From Sphingobium yanoikuyae (GTDB taxonomy: Bacteria > Pseudomonadota > Alphaproteobacteria > Sphingomonadales > Sphingomonadaceae): a DNA stretch of 64,000 bases. Positions within the stretch are counted from its first letter, which is position 1, and every line of letters starts with the position of its first letter. The stretch lies in contig NZ_CP139979.1 of the NCBI RefSeq assembly GCF_034424525.1, forward strand, positions 3,249,001-3,313,000. Reading direction: 5' to 3'. Positions 35,779 to 45,289 of this stretch are shown in pieces. The position numbers and the translations under genes were made by a program. Under the pieces are notes generated by a model, which worked only from the letters and a program-made list of their open reading frames with translations, ran no database searches and was not told the DNA's origin.

Positions 35779-36647
35779 CCGTGCATAGCCCGATGGCGCC
35801 GGCCACCGACGCGCCGCATTTTTCGGACAGCGCCCGCGCCGCCTTCGCCGCCGCCTATCCCGACCAGCCGACCAAGCTGACGCATCAACTGGTCGGGCAT
35901 GAATTGCTGACACTGGATGCGCTGGCGACGCTCGCCGAGCGGATGCCGGCGAGCGCGGTCGAATATAATCTGGGCAAGCTGCCGTTGGGCGTGCGGCCGG
36001 AGGATACGCCATCCAACGGGCTGAGCCTGGGCGAGACGATCCGCACGATCGAGAGCAATGGCAGCTGGGCGGTGCTCAAGAATGTCGAGCGCGACCCGGC
36101 CTATGGCGCGTTGCTGGACGCGGCGCTGGCGGAGCTGGAGTCGATCGTCGCGCGCAGCACCGGGCCGATGCTGCACCGCGAGGCGTTCATCTTCCTGACC
36201 TCCCCCGGCAGCGTCACCCCATTCCACATGGACCCGGAGCATAATATCCTGCTGCAGATCATGGGGACCAAGGTGATGACCGTGTTCCCGGCGCGCGACG
36301 AGGAACTGGTGCCGGCGCAAAAGAGCGAGGAATTTCACAATGGCGGTCATCGCAACCTGATCTGGCAGGACGGGTTCAAGGCGCGCGGCACCCCCTTTCC
36401 GCTTGAACCCGGCGAGGCCGTGCATGTGCCGGTCAAGGCGCCGCATTTCGTGGAAAATGGCCCGGCCGTGTCGATCAGCCTGTCGATCACCTGGCGGTCC
36501 GACCGCAGCGTGGCGGAGGGCGAATTGCACAGTTTCAACGCCCTGCTGCGCAAGCGTGGCTTGCCGACCGGCGCGGTGAGCGAACGCCCCGAGCAACAGG
36601 GCATTCGCCGCTTCGTCTATCGCGTCATGCGGAAGCTGGGCGTTTAA
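35775..36647 (+). CDS. JmjC-like cupin protein, 290 residues
   Basis: The cupin core includes GSVTPFHMDPEHNILLQIMG (residues about 144-163), whose His-X-Asp should bind Fe(II), and GEAVHVPVKAPHFVENGP, whose His is the third ligand. This fits a 2-oxoglutarate-dependent oxygenase or a cupin-8-like protein. Sphingomonads often carry such genes beside acyltransferases. Its ATG overlaps the stop of the acyltransferase gene, so the two are coupled. Its end overlaps the convergent gene by 23 bases. Confidence 0.75.
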   Translation: MTVHSPMAPATDAPHFSDSARAAFAAAYPDQPTKLTHQLVGHELLTLDALATLAERMPASAVEYNLGKLPLGVRPEDTPSNGLSLGETIRTIESNGSWAVLKNVERDPAYGALLDAALAELESIVARSTGPMLHREAFIFLTSPGSVTPFHMDPEHNILLQIMGTKVMTVFPARDEELVPAQKSEEFHNGGHRNLIWQDGFKARGTPFPLEPGEAVHVPVKAPHFVENGPAVSISLSITWRSDRSVAEGELHSFNALLRKRGLPTGAVSERPEQQGIRRFVYRVMRKLGV

Positions 36648-37695
36648 GGATCCTGCGCGCCAGTGCCTCGGCCTCCAGCCGGGGGCTGAAACGCTCGACA
36701 TGCCACCACTCCAGCGCCTCTTCGCGGGTCGAGAGGCTCTGTTTGTAGCGATCCTTGCCCGCGAGCAGCGAATAGAGGCTGAGGCCCCGCGTGGCATAAT
36801 GGCCGACGGCAGCGGCGTGACAGAGCAGGCCCGGCTTGTCCTTGGCGGTGCGCGGCTGGGCGAAGGCGGACTGATAGTTCATCGCCTGCCCGTCCTGCAC
36901 GAAATTGACCAGCAGGCCGACCGGGCCGCCGGCATCGGCAAAGCGCAGCAGTTCGACCGCGCCCGAGGGCAGTCCGCGCGCCGCGATGGTGGCGACGAAC
37001 TGGCGAAAGCCCTGATCGTCCCAGGCATTGTCGGCATGGCGCCCCATGTTGAGCGCGGCCATCTCGTCCAGCCAGGGGGCGATGTCATCCAGCGTGCCGA
37101 CCGTGACATCGGGCAGCGGCCCGCCATGATCCTTCATCGCGCGGCGGATCTGGCTGCGCGTATTGCTGCTGAGCAGCGCGAGATAATCGCCGTCGGCGGC
37201 GCGCACGGCGTCGAGATCGACCTGGTAGACGGGCGAGGAATCGACCCGCAGTTTGCGCCGGGCCGGCAGGCCAAGCAGCGGCGAATCCGGGGAGATGCCG
37301 CTCAGCCGCAACACACGCCAGTCACGGCGCCGGGCGATGGCGTCGATCGCGGCAGCGACGGCCGCCGCCTCCTGCCCGCGCGCGGCGAGCAGACCATTAT
37401 ATTCGACATAGGGCCGATCCACCGCCGGATCGCCCGACTGGTTGAGGCTGAGCGTCGCCACCCGCCCCAGCAGGCGCGGGCGCATCGCATGGCCGACCAG
37501 CGCCAGCGCGACATCCTGTCCGCTTTCATCGGTGACGGCGAGCAGTTCGGGACGCACGCCATAGCTGTCGAGCCAGGCCCCCACCCAGGTCCAGCGCAGG
37601 AAGAAGGACGCATCGCTGCGTGCCTCCAGCGCCTGCCAGCGGGCGGCCAGCGCCGACCGGTCGGTCGGCAGGGAGAATGTCGCGGTGAGCCCCAT
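36625..37695 (-). CDS. GNAT/BioF2-like acyltransferase, second copy type
   Basis: The 356-residue protein has an N-terminal lipid- or CelD-like domain (FFLRWTWVGAWLDSYG near 31-46) and a C-terminal BioF2-like part: LLSSNTRSQIRRAMKDHG near 175, then VGLLVNFVQDGQAMNYQSAF and GLSLYSLLAGKDRYKQSLS. It is related in domain type to the gene at 34642. With the JmjC gene they form a three-gene envelope or exopolysaccharide patch. The acyl donor and acceptor are unknown. Confidence 0.75.
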   Translation of the reverse strand: MGLTATFSLPTDRSALAARWQALEARSDASFFLRWTWVGAWLDSYGVRPELLAVTDESGQDVALALVGHAMRPRLLGRVATLSLNQSGDPAVDRPYVEYNGLLAARGQEAAAVAAAIDAIARRRDWRVLRLSGISPDSPLLGLPARRKLRVDSSPVYQVDLDAVRAADGDYLALLSSNTRSQIRRAMKDHGGPLPDVTVGTLDDIAPWLDEMAALNMGRHADNAWDDQGFRQFVATIAARGLPSGAVELLRFADAGGPVGLLVNFVQDGQAMNYQSAFAQPRTAKDKPGLLCHAAAVGHYATRGLSLYSLLAGKDRYKQSLSTREEALEWWHVERFSPRLEAEALARRILKRPASA

Positions 37696-37746
37696 CGCGC
37701 CCCTCTTGTGACAGAGCGGCGGCGGGAATCAAGCGCTTGCGATGGC

Positions 37747-37838
37747 TAGAAGCTGTTCCCACGCCCAACCACTCGATCCAGTATCATCCTGCCTGAAATC
37801 CTGGGCGGGGGAGCGGGCTGGAACCGGCCTTCTCAAAC
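37747..37838. repeat. Partial copy of the long-hairpin repeat seen at 50030-50164
   Basis: CGCCCAACCACTCGATCCAG, then GGGCGGGGGAGCGGGCTGG and CTTCTCAAAC match the second copy with scattered differences. Here the left arm is decayed, so the long stem is lost. Confidence 0.75.
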
Positions 37839-37844
37839 GGACTC

Positions 37845-38210
37845 TCAGCCGCGAATGCGACGCTGCGGATCGACCGTGCCGTCGGAGCGGATGCCGGCAC
37901 GGGCCAGATCGCGGCGCATATGGCCGGTCAGGAAACGCTGGAGCATCACGAAATCGGCGCGCAGCGACCAGAGCGGATAGCGGAAGGTGGCGGGACGATT
38001 GCGCTCGATCAGCATATGGCTGACCCAGGCGAAGCCATAGCCGGCGACCGGCAGCGCAGCGGCCAGCCACCATCGACCCGTAATGGCCGCCGTGGCCGCG
38101 ATGCCGACCACCAGGCTGGTCCCGGCATAATGCATGGCGCGCGTCGCGGGCCGGGCATGTTCCTGCAGATAATAGGGCCAGAAGTCCCGGAACCGGGTGA
38201 TCTGGGTCAT
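37845..38210 (-). CDS. DUF962/Mpo1-like membrane protein
   Basis: The 121-residue protein [20 protein letters not shown] begins with the DUF962 motif (F-X-X-FWPYYLxEH, HYAGT) and has two or three short membrane segments ([33 protein letters not shown]). Eukaryotic Mpo1 is a Fe(II) dioxygenase of the sphingolipid base route; a similar role could interest a sphingolipid-making bacterium, but is not shown. GAGG precedes the ATG at 38210; 38219 is an alternative. The conserved His residues fit the metal site of that family. Confidence 0.8.
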   Translation of the reverse strand: MTQITRFRDFWPYYLQEHARPATRAMHYAGTSLVVGIAATAAITGRWWLAAALPVAGYGFAWVSHMLIERNRPATFRYPLWSLRADFVMLQRFLTGHMRRDLARAGIRSDGTVDPQRRIRG

Positions 38211-38241
38211 AAGGGGCATCCTCTCTGTTATGCCCCATCTT

Positions 38242-39309
38242 TTATACGTGGACGTTCAACTTGTTAAGCGCCACGCGCCGCTTGGGCGCAAAGAGGAAAT
38301 AATCATAGGCCGCACGGGCGGCCTGGGCCATGATCTGGTCGCGCGAGACATGGCCACGGCTGTCCTTCATCACGAAGACGGTGATGGCGAAGCGGCGGCC
38401 ATCGGGCAGGCCGATGATGCCGACATCATTGCCGACGCCATTGAGCGACCCGGTCTTGTGCGCGACCGGGGTGCCGGGCGGCAACATGCCCGACAGGCGC
38501 AGTTTACCGGTCTGGCAATGGCCCATGATGGTGAAGAGCAGTTGCGTGCTTTCCGGCTTCAATGCCTTGCCCGATTCATAGGCGACCAGCAGCTGGTTCA
38601 TCGCCAGCGGCGTCGCCGTGTCGCGCGGATCGAGCATGAAGTCCATGTTCGGCAGATCGCGCACGTCACGCCGCTGGATCATCGGATCGGCGCGGCGGGC
38701 GGCACCAGCATTCTGCTGGAAGGTGCCGGACTGGGGATTGATGCCCATGGCGCGGTAGAGGAGATGCGCGGTATCGCTATCGACGCGCAGGCCATGGATG
38801 CCAAGGCCGGCGACGAAATCGCTGACCGCCTTCGGCCCGCCGGCGCGGGCGACCAGCACGTCGGTCGCATTATTGTCGCTGCGCGTCAGCATCAGGTCGA
38901 GCAGCTGGCTGACCGGCAGGGTCGCGCCGGGGCGCGAGAACATCCAGGCGATGCCGCCTTCGCTCGCCAGCGCGGGATCGAGCGCGAGCCGGTCGTCGAG
39001 CTTCAGGCTGCCGGCATCGACCAGCGAGAGGATGCGGCCCGCGACCGCGACCTTGTAGGCGCTGGCCATGGGGAAGAGCGTATCGCCATTGCGCGACTGG
39101 ATCTCGCCGGTCTGCAGATCCTGCACCGCGACGCCGACCGTGCCGTCCGACAAAGCGGCGAAGCGGTCAAATTCGGCCAGAAGATGCGCCTCCGCCGTCA
39201 GCAGCACCTGTGGCCGGGGCGGCGGACCGAAGGCATCGGCGCTCGGCAAAGGCGCAAAGAACAGGCCAAGGGCGGCGCAGCTGGCGCCAATTTGACGGAG
39301 AGACGGCAT
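38242..39309 (-). CDS. Class A beta-lactamase-like serine hydrolase
   Basis: The 355-residue exported protein has a signal peptide of about 27 residues ([20 protein letters not shown]). Catalytic motifs: SAYK with Ser83 and Lys86, RSDNNATD (Ser144-Asp-Asn) and HKTGS (Lys285-Thr-Gly). LDPRDTATP matches the DERDTTTP stretch after the omega loop, but the Glu expected ten residues earlier in class A enzymes is not there by eye. It could therefore be a divergent lactamase or a peptidoglycan-type hydrolase. Starts at 39309 or 39327 are possible. It is monocistronic and divergent from ung. Confidence 0.8.
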   Translation of the reverse strand: MPSLRQIGASCAALGLFFAPLPSADAFGPPPRPQVLLTAEAHLLAEFDRFAALSDGTVGVAVQDLQTGEIQSRNGDTLFPMASAYKVAVAGRILSLVDAGSLKLDDRLALDPALASEGGIAWMFSRPGATLPVSQLLDLMLTRSDNNATDVLVARAGGPKAVSDFVAGLGIHGLRVDSDTAHLLYRAMGINPQSGTFQQNAGAARRADPMIQRRDVRDLPNMDFMLDPRDTATPLAMNQLLVAYESGKALKPESTQLLFTIMGHCQTGKLRLSGMLPPGTPVAHKTGSLNGVGNDVGIIGLPDGRRFAITVFVMKDSRGHVSRDQIMAQAARAAYDYFLFAPKRRVALNKLNVHV

Positions 39310-39405
39310 GGCCCGTCTGTCGCCCATCATGGGTCGGGTGGCAAGATATTTGATCGGCTTTTCCCGCAGTTGACGCAGGCATGCCGGGGGTTCATCACGC
39401 CGGCC

Positions 39406-40098
39406 ATGAACGACACCATCAAGCTGCACGAAAGCTGGCGCGCGCCGCTGCGCGACCAGTTCGCCAGCCCCCATATGCAGGGCCTGAAACAGTTCATCGA
39501 AGCGGAAAAGGCGGCCGGCAAGCGCATCTTCCCCAAGGGGAATGAATATTTCCGGGCACTGGACCTGACCCCGCTGGACCAGGTGAAGGTGGTGGTGCTG
39601 GGGCAAGACCCCTATCATGGCGAGGGCCAGGCGCATGGCCTGTGCTTTTCGGTCCAGCCCGGCGTGCGGACGCCGCCCTCGCTGGTCAATATCTACAAGG
39701 AGCTGGAAAGCGACCTCGGCCTGCCGCGCGCGCGCCACGGCTTTCTGGAGCATTGGGCGCGGCAGGGCGTGCTGCTGCTCAACAGCGTGCTGACGGTCGA
39801 GATGGGCCGGGCCGCGTCGCACCAGGGCAAGGGATGGGAGACATTCACCGACGCGATCGTCCGGCTGGTGGCGCAGAAGGAGGAGCCGGTCGTGTTCCTG
39901 CTGTGGGGGGCCTATGCCCAGCGCAAGGCCGGCTTCGTCGATTCCGGACGCCATCTGGTGCTGAAGGCCGCCCATCCTTCGCCACTGTCGGCGCATAACG
40001 GCTTTCTGGGCTGCCGCCATTTCTCGCAGGCCAATGATTTTCTGGAGGCCAAGGGGCGCGGCGCGATCGACTGGCGCCTGCCGGAGGTGGTGGCATGA
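39406..40098 (+). CDS. ung: Uracil-DNA glycosylase
   Basis: The 230-residue family 1 enzyme removes uracil from DNA. The motif [20 protein letters not shown] near residue 63 has the catalytic Asp; [20 protein letters not shown] and [20 protein letters not shown] (His loop near 190) complete the signatures. The ATG at 39406 is chosen since the upstream frame lacks protein-like composition. It overlaps the ATP-grasp gene by four bases (ATGA). Confidence 0.95.
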   Translation: MNDTIKLHESWRAPLRDQFASPHMQGLKQFIEAEKAAGKRIFPKGNEYFRALDLTPLDQVKVVVLGQDPYHGEGQAHGLCFSVQPGVRTPPSLVNIYKELESDLGLPRARHGFLEHWARQGVLLLNSVLTVEMGRAASHQGKGWETFTDAIVRLVAQKEEPVVFLLWGAYAQRKAGFVDSGRHLVLKAAHPSPLSAHNGFLGCRHFSQANDFLEAKGRGAIDWRLPEVVA

Positions 40099-41171
40099 GC
40101 GGGCCCGCGGTCGCCCTGCTCTATCAGGCGCTGCCGCCGCCGGTGATCGACGGGCTGCGCAAGGATGCCAAGCCCGGCGGCTATTCCGATGGCGGGGCGG
40201 ATATCGGCTTTGCATTGAAGGGCCTGGGCCGCACGGTGGTGACGCCGGTGCCCGCGCCCGATCCGGCGCAGGCGATGCAATGGGTGTTCCCCGACACGGC
40301 CGACGGGATAGCAGCCGCGATCGCGGCAGGCGCCGACACGATCTGGGCCAATAGCGTGCTGTTCGAGGGGCATCCGATCGAGGCCGTGATGGGCCAGGTC
40401 GCCATCGTCGGCCAGACCCCGGTCGCCACGCAGAAATATGACGACAAGTTCGCCACCAACCGGATGCTGGAACAGGCCGGCTTGCCGGTGGCGCGCGGCT
40501 TTTTGCTGGCTGATCGGCCGAGCGAAGGCGTGCATGCGCTGGCCGATGTCGGGCAGCTTCTGGCCGATCTGGCCATCCCCTTCCCGCTGATCGTGAAGCC
40601 CGTGCGCGGTCGGGGCAGCCAGGGCGTGACGCTGGTGCGCGATGGTGATGCGCTGAACGCCGCGGCCCGCAGCCTGATCGACGAAGGCAAGTTCGGCACG
40701 CTGCTGATGGTCGAGGAATTTCTGGACGGCGAGGAAATGACCATCACCGTCCTGCCGCCGGCCGCGCCGCGCCCGTCAGGTAAGAAGGGCGACCGCCATT
40801 TCGCGCTGCGCCCGGTGCTGCGCTTCGACCAGAAGGACGGTGTCGCCCCCTATAATGGCGATGTCGCGGTGACGCAGAACAGCGTCGCGATCGGCCCGGA
40901 GCGGATGGAAGAAGCCCCGGTGCTGGCGATGCTGGAAGCCTGTGTGAAGGCAGCGGGGCTGGTGGAATCGCGCGCGGTGATCCGCATCGACTGCCGCGCC
41001 GATGCCAGCGGCCAGTTCAAGCTGTTCGACCTCAACATGAAGCCGAACATGACCGGTGCGGGCCGGCCGGGCCGCGCGGACCAGGATTGCCTGTCGGCGA
41101 TTGCCGCGCGGGCCGATGGCTGGTCCTATGCCGACATGCTCGACGCGATGCTGGCGACGGCCTGGAAATAA
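40095..41171 (+). CDS. ATP-grasp ligase, D-Ala-D-Ala ligase-like
   Basis: The 358-residue protein has the order of the Ddl family. The N-terminal domain (1-115) carries [15 protein letters not shown], the ATP-grasp domain includes [20 protein letters not shown] near 158 and [16 protein letters not shown] near 210, and the metal site is [17 protein letters not shown] near 315. The final Asn-Met-Lys-Pro-Asn replaces the usual Glu-x-Asn of Ddl, so a true Ddl role is doubtful. It may join an amino acid or small acid to a partner. It is coupled to ung, but the pairing does not give its substrate. Confidence 0.8.
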   Translation: MSGPAVALLYQALPPPVIDGLRKDAKPGGYSDGGADIGFALKGLGRTVVTPVPAPDPAQAMQWVFPDTADGIAAAIAAGADTIWANSVLFEGHPIEAVMGQVAIVGQTPVATQKYDDKFATNRMLEQAGLPVARGFLLADRPSEGVHALADVGQLLADLAIPFPLIVKPVRGRGSQGVTLVRDGDALNAAARSLIDEGKFGTLLMVEEFLDGEEMTITVLPPAAPRPSGKKGDRHFALRPVLRFDQKDGVAPYNGDVAVTQNSVAIGPERMEEAPVLAMLEACVKAAGLVESRAVIRIDCRADASGQFKLFDLNMKPNMTGAGRPGRADQDCLSAIAARADGWSYADMLDAMLATAWK

Positions 41172-41261
41172 CGCCCCGGAATCCGGTGCCCAGAATCATT
41201 GAGGCCCGGTCCCGCTTGCGCGGGCCGGACCCCTTCCCTCTCCAAACCGGAAAGTGGAAAA

Positions 41262-41606
41262 TCAGCCGTCGTAATCGCCGCCGATATTCTGGTTGCGCGG
41301 CGGCGCCGCAGCGGTCAGGCGCAGGGCCTCCGCAGACTGGGCGATCGAACCGATTTCATCGGGCGTATCGTCGTCGTCAATCTGGACCTTCTGCAGCGAC
41401 GCAACGACCGAATCATGCAGGTCGGCGGGCAGAATGGTTTCCTCGGCGATTTCGCGCAGGGCGACGACCGGATTCTTGTCGCGGTCACGCTCAAGCGTCA
41501 GCTCGGCGCCACCGGAAATTTCACGCGCGCGCTGGGCGGCGAGCAGGACGAGATCGAAACGGTTGGTAACCTTGTCGACGCAATCTTCGACGGTGACGCG
41601 GGCCAA
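41262..41606 (-). CDS. rpoZ: RNA polymerase omega subunit
   Basis: The 114-residue protein [20 protein letters not shown], then [11 protein letters not shown] and [12 protein letters not shown], is the omega subunit, which helps RNA polymerase assemble and responds to ppGpp. The start is TTG at 41606: AGGAGG lies six bases before it and no in-frame ATG is nearby. It stands alone, without spoT next to it, unlike the enterobacterial arrangement. Confidence 0.93.
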   Translation of the reverse strand: MARVTVEDCVDKVTNRFDLVLLAAQRAREISGGAELTLERDRDKNPVVALREIAEETILPADLHDSVVASLQKVQIDDDDTPDEIGSIAQSAEALRLTAAAPPRNQNIGGDYDG

Positions 41607-41693
41607 TCGGGCCTCCTGAAAAATCAATAGGGAATCTTGAACTTGGCGCCTAGCAGTGGCGGCCTGTCGAGTCAATGAAAAGCCCATAAAGCC

Positions 41694-42923
41694 ATGGCGC
41701 GCCGCGGCAAAGCGGCGCATGAAGGGGCCATGGCGTCGCGACAACAGGAAGCCCCGACCAGCCCGATCAGCGTCACGCTGAACGGCAACCGACTGACCGT
41801 CATCGAAGAAGGCGCGGCGCTGCGCGATGCGCTGGTCAGACTGATCGACGGCGCGCGCACGAGCCTGAAACTCTATTATTATATCTTCGCCGACGATGGC
41901 AGCGGCCGGTTGATCTGCGAGCGGCTGGTGGCGGCGCGGGCACGCGGCGTGGCGGTGACGCTGATGATCGACGGCTTCGGATCGGCCAATACGCCCGACA
42001 GCCTGTTCGCCCCGCTGATCGCGGCGGGTGGCCATTTCGCCCGGTTCGGGACGCGCCGGTCGACCCGCTACCTGATCCGCAACCATCAGAAGATCGCCCT
42101 GGCCGACGACAAAAGGCTGATGATCGGCGGCTTCAATGTCGAGGATGGCTATTTCGGCATCCCCGCCGACGATTGCTGGCGCGACCTGGGGCTGCTGCTG
42201 GAAGGGCCGCAGGCCGAGGCGATGGCGCGCTGGTATGGCCAGCTATGGCGCTGGGTCACGAGCAAGGGACAAAGGTTCCGCACGCTGCGCGCGATGGTGC
42301 GGCACTGGCACCCATCGCTGCATCATGATCCGGCCGATCCTTTCCGCTGGCTGATCGGCGGGCCGACCCGGCGGCTGAGCCCCTGGGCGCAGGTGGTGAA
42401 GCATGACATGGACCGGGCGCAGCGGCTGGACATGGTCGAAGCCTATTTCTCGCCCGGCCGGGGCATGATGAAGCGGATCGCCCGCGCCGCCCGGCGCAAG
42501 GGCGCGCGCCTGATCCTGCCGGCCCTGTCGGACAATGGCGCGACGATCGCGGCGGCACGGCTGCTCTATGGCCCGCTGCTGCGACGCGGGGTCGAGATAT
42601 ATGAATATCAGCCCTGCAAGCTGCACATGAAGCTGATCGTGATCGACGATGCGGTCTATATCGGATCGGCCAATTTCGACATGCGCAGCCTGTTCCTCAA
42701 CCTGGAGCTGATGCTGCGGGTGGAGGATGCCGGCTTTGCCGAGGCGATGCGTGGCTTCATCACCCGGCAGACCGGCGAGAGCCGGCAGATTTCGCTGGAG
42801 ACCTATCGCGCCAGCCGCACCGGCCTGTCGCTGATCAAGCAGTGGATCAGCTATCTGCTGGTCGGCGTGCTGGACTATACCGTCACGCGGCGGCTGAATT
42901 TTCGCGATCCCGACGCGGACTGA
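41694..42923 (+). CDS. Phospholipase D-type protein, probable cardiolipin synthase
   Basis: The 409-residue protein has two PLD motifs, [19 protein letters not shown] near 130 (His-X-Lys) and [24 protein letters not shown] near 311 (His-X-Lys-X4-Asp). Cardiolipin synthases join phosphatidylglycerol molecules at the membrane. Unlike classical ClsA it has no N-terminal membrane segments, closer to ClsB/YbhO types. The start is at 41694 (alternative 41730). The 3' end overlaps the FUSC gene by 41 bases, convergent. Confidence 0.88.
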   Translation: MARRGKAAHEGAMASRQQEAPTSPISVTLNGNRLTVIEEGAALRDALVRLIDGARTSLKLYYYIFADDGSGRLICERLVAARARGVAVTLMIDGFGSANTPDSLFAPLIAAGGHFARFGTRRSTRYLIRNHQKIALADDKRLMIGGFNVEDGYFGIPADDCWRDLGLLLEGPQAEAMARWYGQLWRWVTSKGQRFRTLRAMVRHWHPSLHHDPADPFRWLIGGPTRRLSPWAQVVKHDMDRAQRLDMVEAYFSPGRGMMKRIARAARRKGARLILPALSDNGATIAAARLLYGPLLRRGVEIYEYQPCKLHMKLIVIDDAVYIGSANFDMRSLFLNLELMLRVEDAGFAEAMRGFITRQTGESRQISLETYRASRTGLSLIKQWISYLLVGVLDYTVTRRLNFRDPDAD

Positions 42924-44973
42924 GCGGAATATCGGGCGCGATGTTGCGGCGCAGGCTGGTGAGCGCCAGCAGCGCCAGCCGCCGATCATCGACCGCGCCG
43001 TTCCGGCCGATGGTGGCGAGCGCCGTGTCGATGGCCCGCACCAGCGCAGGATCGGGATCGCCCTGCCCCCTGGCGCCAAGCCGATCGAAATGCTGGCGCA
43101 CGCGCCCCAGCACGACGTCGAGCAGCCGGTCGTCGCGGGCATGGGCGCGCACCCGGAAGCGGTGGAGATCGTCGAGCGACATGCCCACGCGCGTGTCGCG
43201 CAGGATATCGAGCAAGGGCGCGGTGGTGTCGCTGCCCAGCTCGGCAAGGCGCGGGGTCAACAGGCCGATACGGTCGAGCATGGTGTTGATCCATTTGACC
43301 GTGTCGGGCTGCTGGCGCGGATCGGTGCGCAGGGCAAGATCGCGCCAACCCGCCCGGAGCAGGCGCAGCGCGGACTGTTCGGCGCCCACGGTGCGGACCA
43401 TCTTGAGCGCCCAGACCGCGAGCAACGCGCCCAGCATCTGGGCAATGGCGGCATTGGCGAAACTGTCGAACTGCCCGGTATAATAGCCATCGAGGCCCAT
43501 CAGGCCGGGCAGCGAGAGGATCATGCCGATCGCCATCGCCGCCAGCCGCCGCCGCACCATCATCGCGCCGACCAGCAGGAAGGCCGGCGCCAGCACCGCG
43601 ACCAGCACCGGGAAGTCGGACACGCGCGGCAGGATGGCAAAGGCATAGGGCGCGGCCACCAGCACCGCGCAGCAGGTACCCTGCCACACTTTCCAGGCGG
43701 CGGGCGCGGGATCATCCATATTGCTGAACAGGGCGCAGATGATGCTGGCGATGACGACCGCCCCTGCCCCGGCCGGCCAGGCCGACAATATCCAGAGCAG
43801 GCAGCCGATCAGCACGGTGAGGCTGGTCGCCAGCGCGCCGCGCAGCGCCAGGCCATAATCGCGGTGCAGGACGCGGCGGCGGGCGTTGCGGATCGCTTCC
43901 CGCGCGGGCGGTGACAGGGGGATGCGATCGGCGCCCATCGCCGCCTGCAACTCGCGGCAGACGGCATGGACGGCGACCAGTTCGGCCAGCCGGTCGAGCA
44001 TGCTGAGCTGCAATGCCGCGTGCCAGGCGAAGGGCAAGCGGCAATCAGGTTCACAGGCGCGGGCGCGGGCGCGCAGTGCTTCGGCCGCCCCGCCCTCCCC
44101 GTCCGGCGCGCCCAGCCAGGCGACGACATCGTCCAGCAGGGCATGGACTGCCGGCGGCAAGGCATCGGCCCGCTGCAACTGGCGACAGCGATCCTCGACC
44201 GCGCTGGCCAGCGGCAGCAGCAGGCAAAGCTGCGTCTCCAGCGCGCGCAGCACCCCGGCCTTCAGCCGCAGCGCGCTGCTTTCGAACGGCAAATGGGTGG
44301 CAAGCTGGTGCAGTTCGTGGATGTCGGTCGCCAATTGCCGGCGGTCGCGCGTCACGACCGCATCGCCATGATCGACCCGCAGGGAATCGCGCGACCAGCG
44401 TTCGGCGTCGATCATGATCGCATCGATCCGCGCCTGGAGGCGAGCCGACACGGTGCGCGGGAAGACGAGGCTGTGGACCAGCGTGGCCGAGGCGATGCCG
44501 ATGCCGATTTCCTGGGCCCGCAGGCTGGCGGCGGTGAAGATCGTCGCCTGCGCCTCGACCGCCGGGAAGGCGACGATCCCGGCGGTATAGCCCGCCAGCA
44601 GGAAGGTGTAGGCGCGCGGCGTCCGGTCGAGCAGCGCGACGAAGGTGCAGAGGCCAAGCCACAGCGCCAGTGCGAGCGAGAGAAGTTCGGGGGCATTGCC
44701 GAGCAATGGCACCAGCAGGATCGCCACACCCGCGCCGATGACGGTGCCGAGCAGGCGGAACATCGCCTTGGACGACACTGCGCCGGCGAGCGGCTGGGCG
44801 ACGATATAGGCGGTGATGATCGCCCAATAGGGCCGGTCCAGCCCGATCCGCAGCGCGATATAATAAGCCAGCATCGCCGCGAGAAAGGCCTTGAGCGTGA
44901 ACAGCGCGTCATGGCCGCCGTAGCGATCGGCCATCCAGCGCGCTTGAGGCAAGGCAGGCGTCACGCGGCACAT
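42883..44973 (-). CDS. FUSC-family membrane protein (aromatic acid exporter-like)
   Basis: The 696-residue protein has a repeated topology typical of FUSC proteins. A first group of about five membrane segments (residues 25-160, with YWAIITAYIVAQPLAGAVSS) precedes a cytoplasmic helical domain; a second group (about 370-500) has VLIGCLLWILSAWPAGAGAVV, and a C-terminal helical domain follows. AaeB-type members export aromatic acids or biocides. The start at 44973 is preferred; 44934 is possible. It is divergent from the peptidase gene at 45290 across a candidate operator. Confidence 0.85.
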   Translation of the reverse strand: MCRVTPALPQARWMADRYGGHDALFTLKAFLAAMLAYYIALRIGLDRPYWAIITAYIVAQPLAGAVSSKAMFRLLGTVIGAGVAILLVPLLGNAPELLSLALALWLGLCTFVALLDRTPRAYTFLLAGYTAGIVAFPAVEAQATIFTAASLRAQEIGIGIASATLVHSLVFPRTVSARLQARIDAIMIDAERWSRDSLRVDHGDAVVTRDRRQLATDIHELHQLATHLPFESSALRLKAGVLRALETQLCLLLPLASAVEDRCRQLQRADALPPAVHALLDDVVAWLGAPDGEGGAAEALRARARACEPDCRLPFAWHAALQLSMLDRLAELVAVHAVCRELQAAMGADRIPLSPPAREAIRNARRRVLHRDYGLALRGALATSLTVLIGCLLWILSAWPAGAGAVVIASIICALFSNMDDPAPAAWKVWQGTCCAVLVAAPYAFAILPRVSDFPVLVAVLAPAFLLVGAMMVRRRLAAMAIGMILSLPGLMGLDGYYTGQFDSFANAAIAQMLGALLAVWALKMVRTVGAEQSALRLLRAGWRDLALRTDPRQQPDTVKWINTMLDRIGLLTPRLAELGSDTTAPLLDILRDTRVGMSLDDLHRFRVRAHARDDRLLDVVLGRVRQHFDRLGARGQGDPDPALVRAIDTALATIGRNGAVDDRRLALLALTSLRRNIAPDIPLSPRRDRENSAAA

Positions 44974-45289
44974 CCAGCATCATCGGGCGGGGCCAGGCAG
45001 GGCGGCGACGCCGGTCGGGAGAATGAAAGCCGGACGCGTCGGCCCGCCACGCCGGATCGGGCGCGCATTGCTGGAGCTTCAGGCAAGCCCTCTATGCGCC
45101 TGTCCATGTGGCGAAACAATATGAGCCCAAGGCACAGTCATTGTGCATGATATGCACAACCCAGCCGGGCCAGCGGGCATCAATCATCCCCTTGCCGCCG
45201 CCCCCGGCTTTCTGCACAGTCGCGCCGCCCAGCCGGGCCAGGGAGACGCATTTCCAAGCGTCGCACAATCAGAACAAGGACATCGCCCC
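44974..45289. other. Shared promoter region of the FUSC and peptidase genes
   Basis: The 316-base divergent region has no supported gene. Its main feature is the palindrome at 45141-45159. Confidence 0.4.
45141..45159. promoter_or_regulatory. Perfect 8+8 bp palindrome between divergent genes
   Basis: TTGTGCAT and ATGCACAA flank GAT in the divergent region. It is a candidate operator for the FUSC transporter and/or the peptidase. The class of regulator is not known and no regulator gene is adjacent. Confidence 0.5.
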
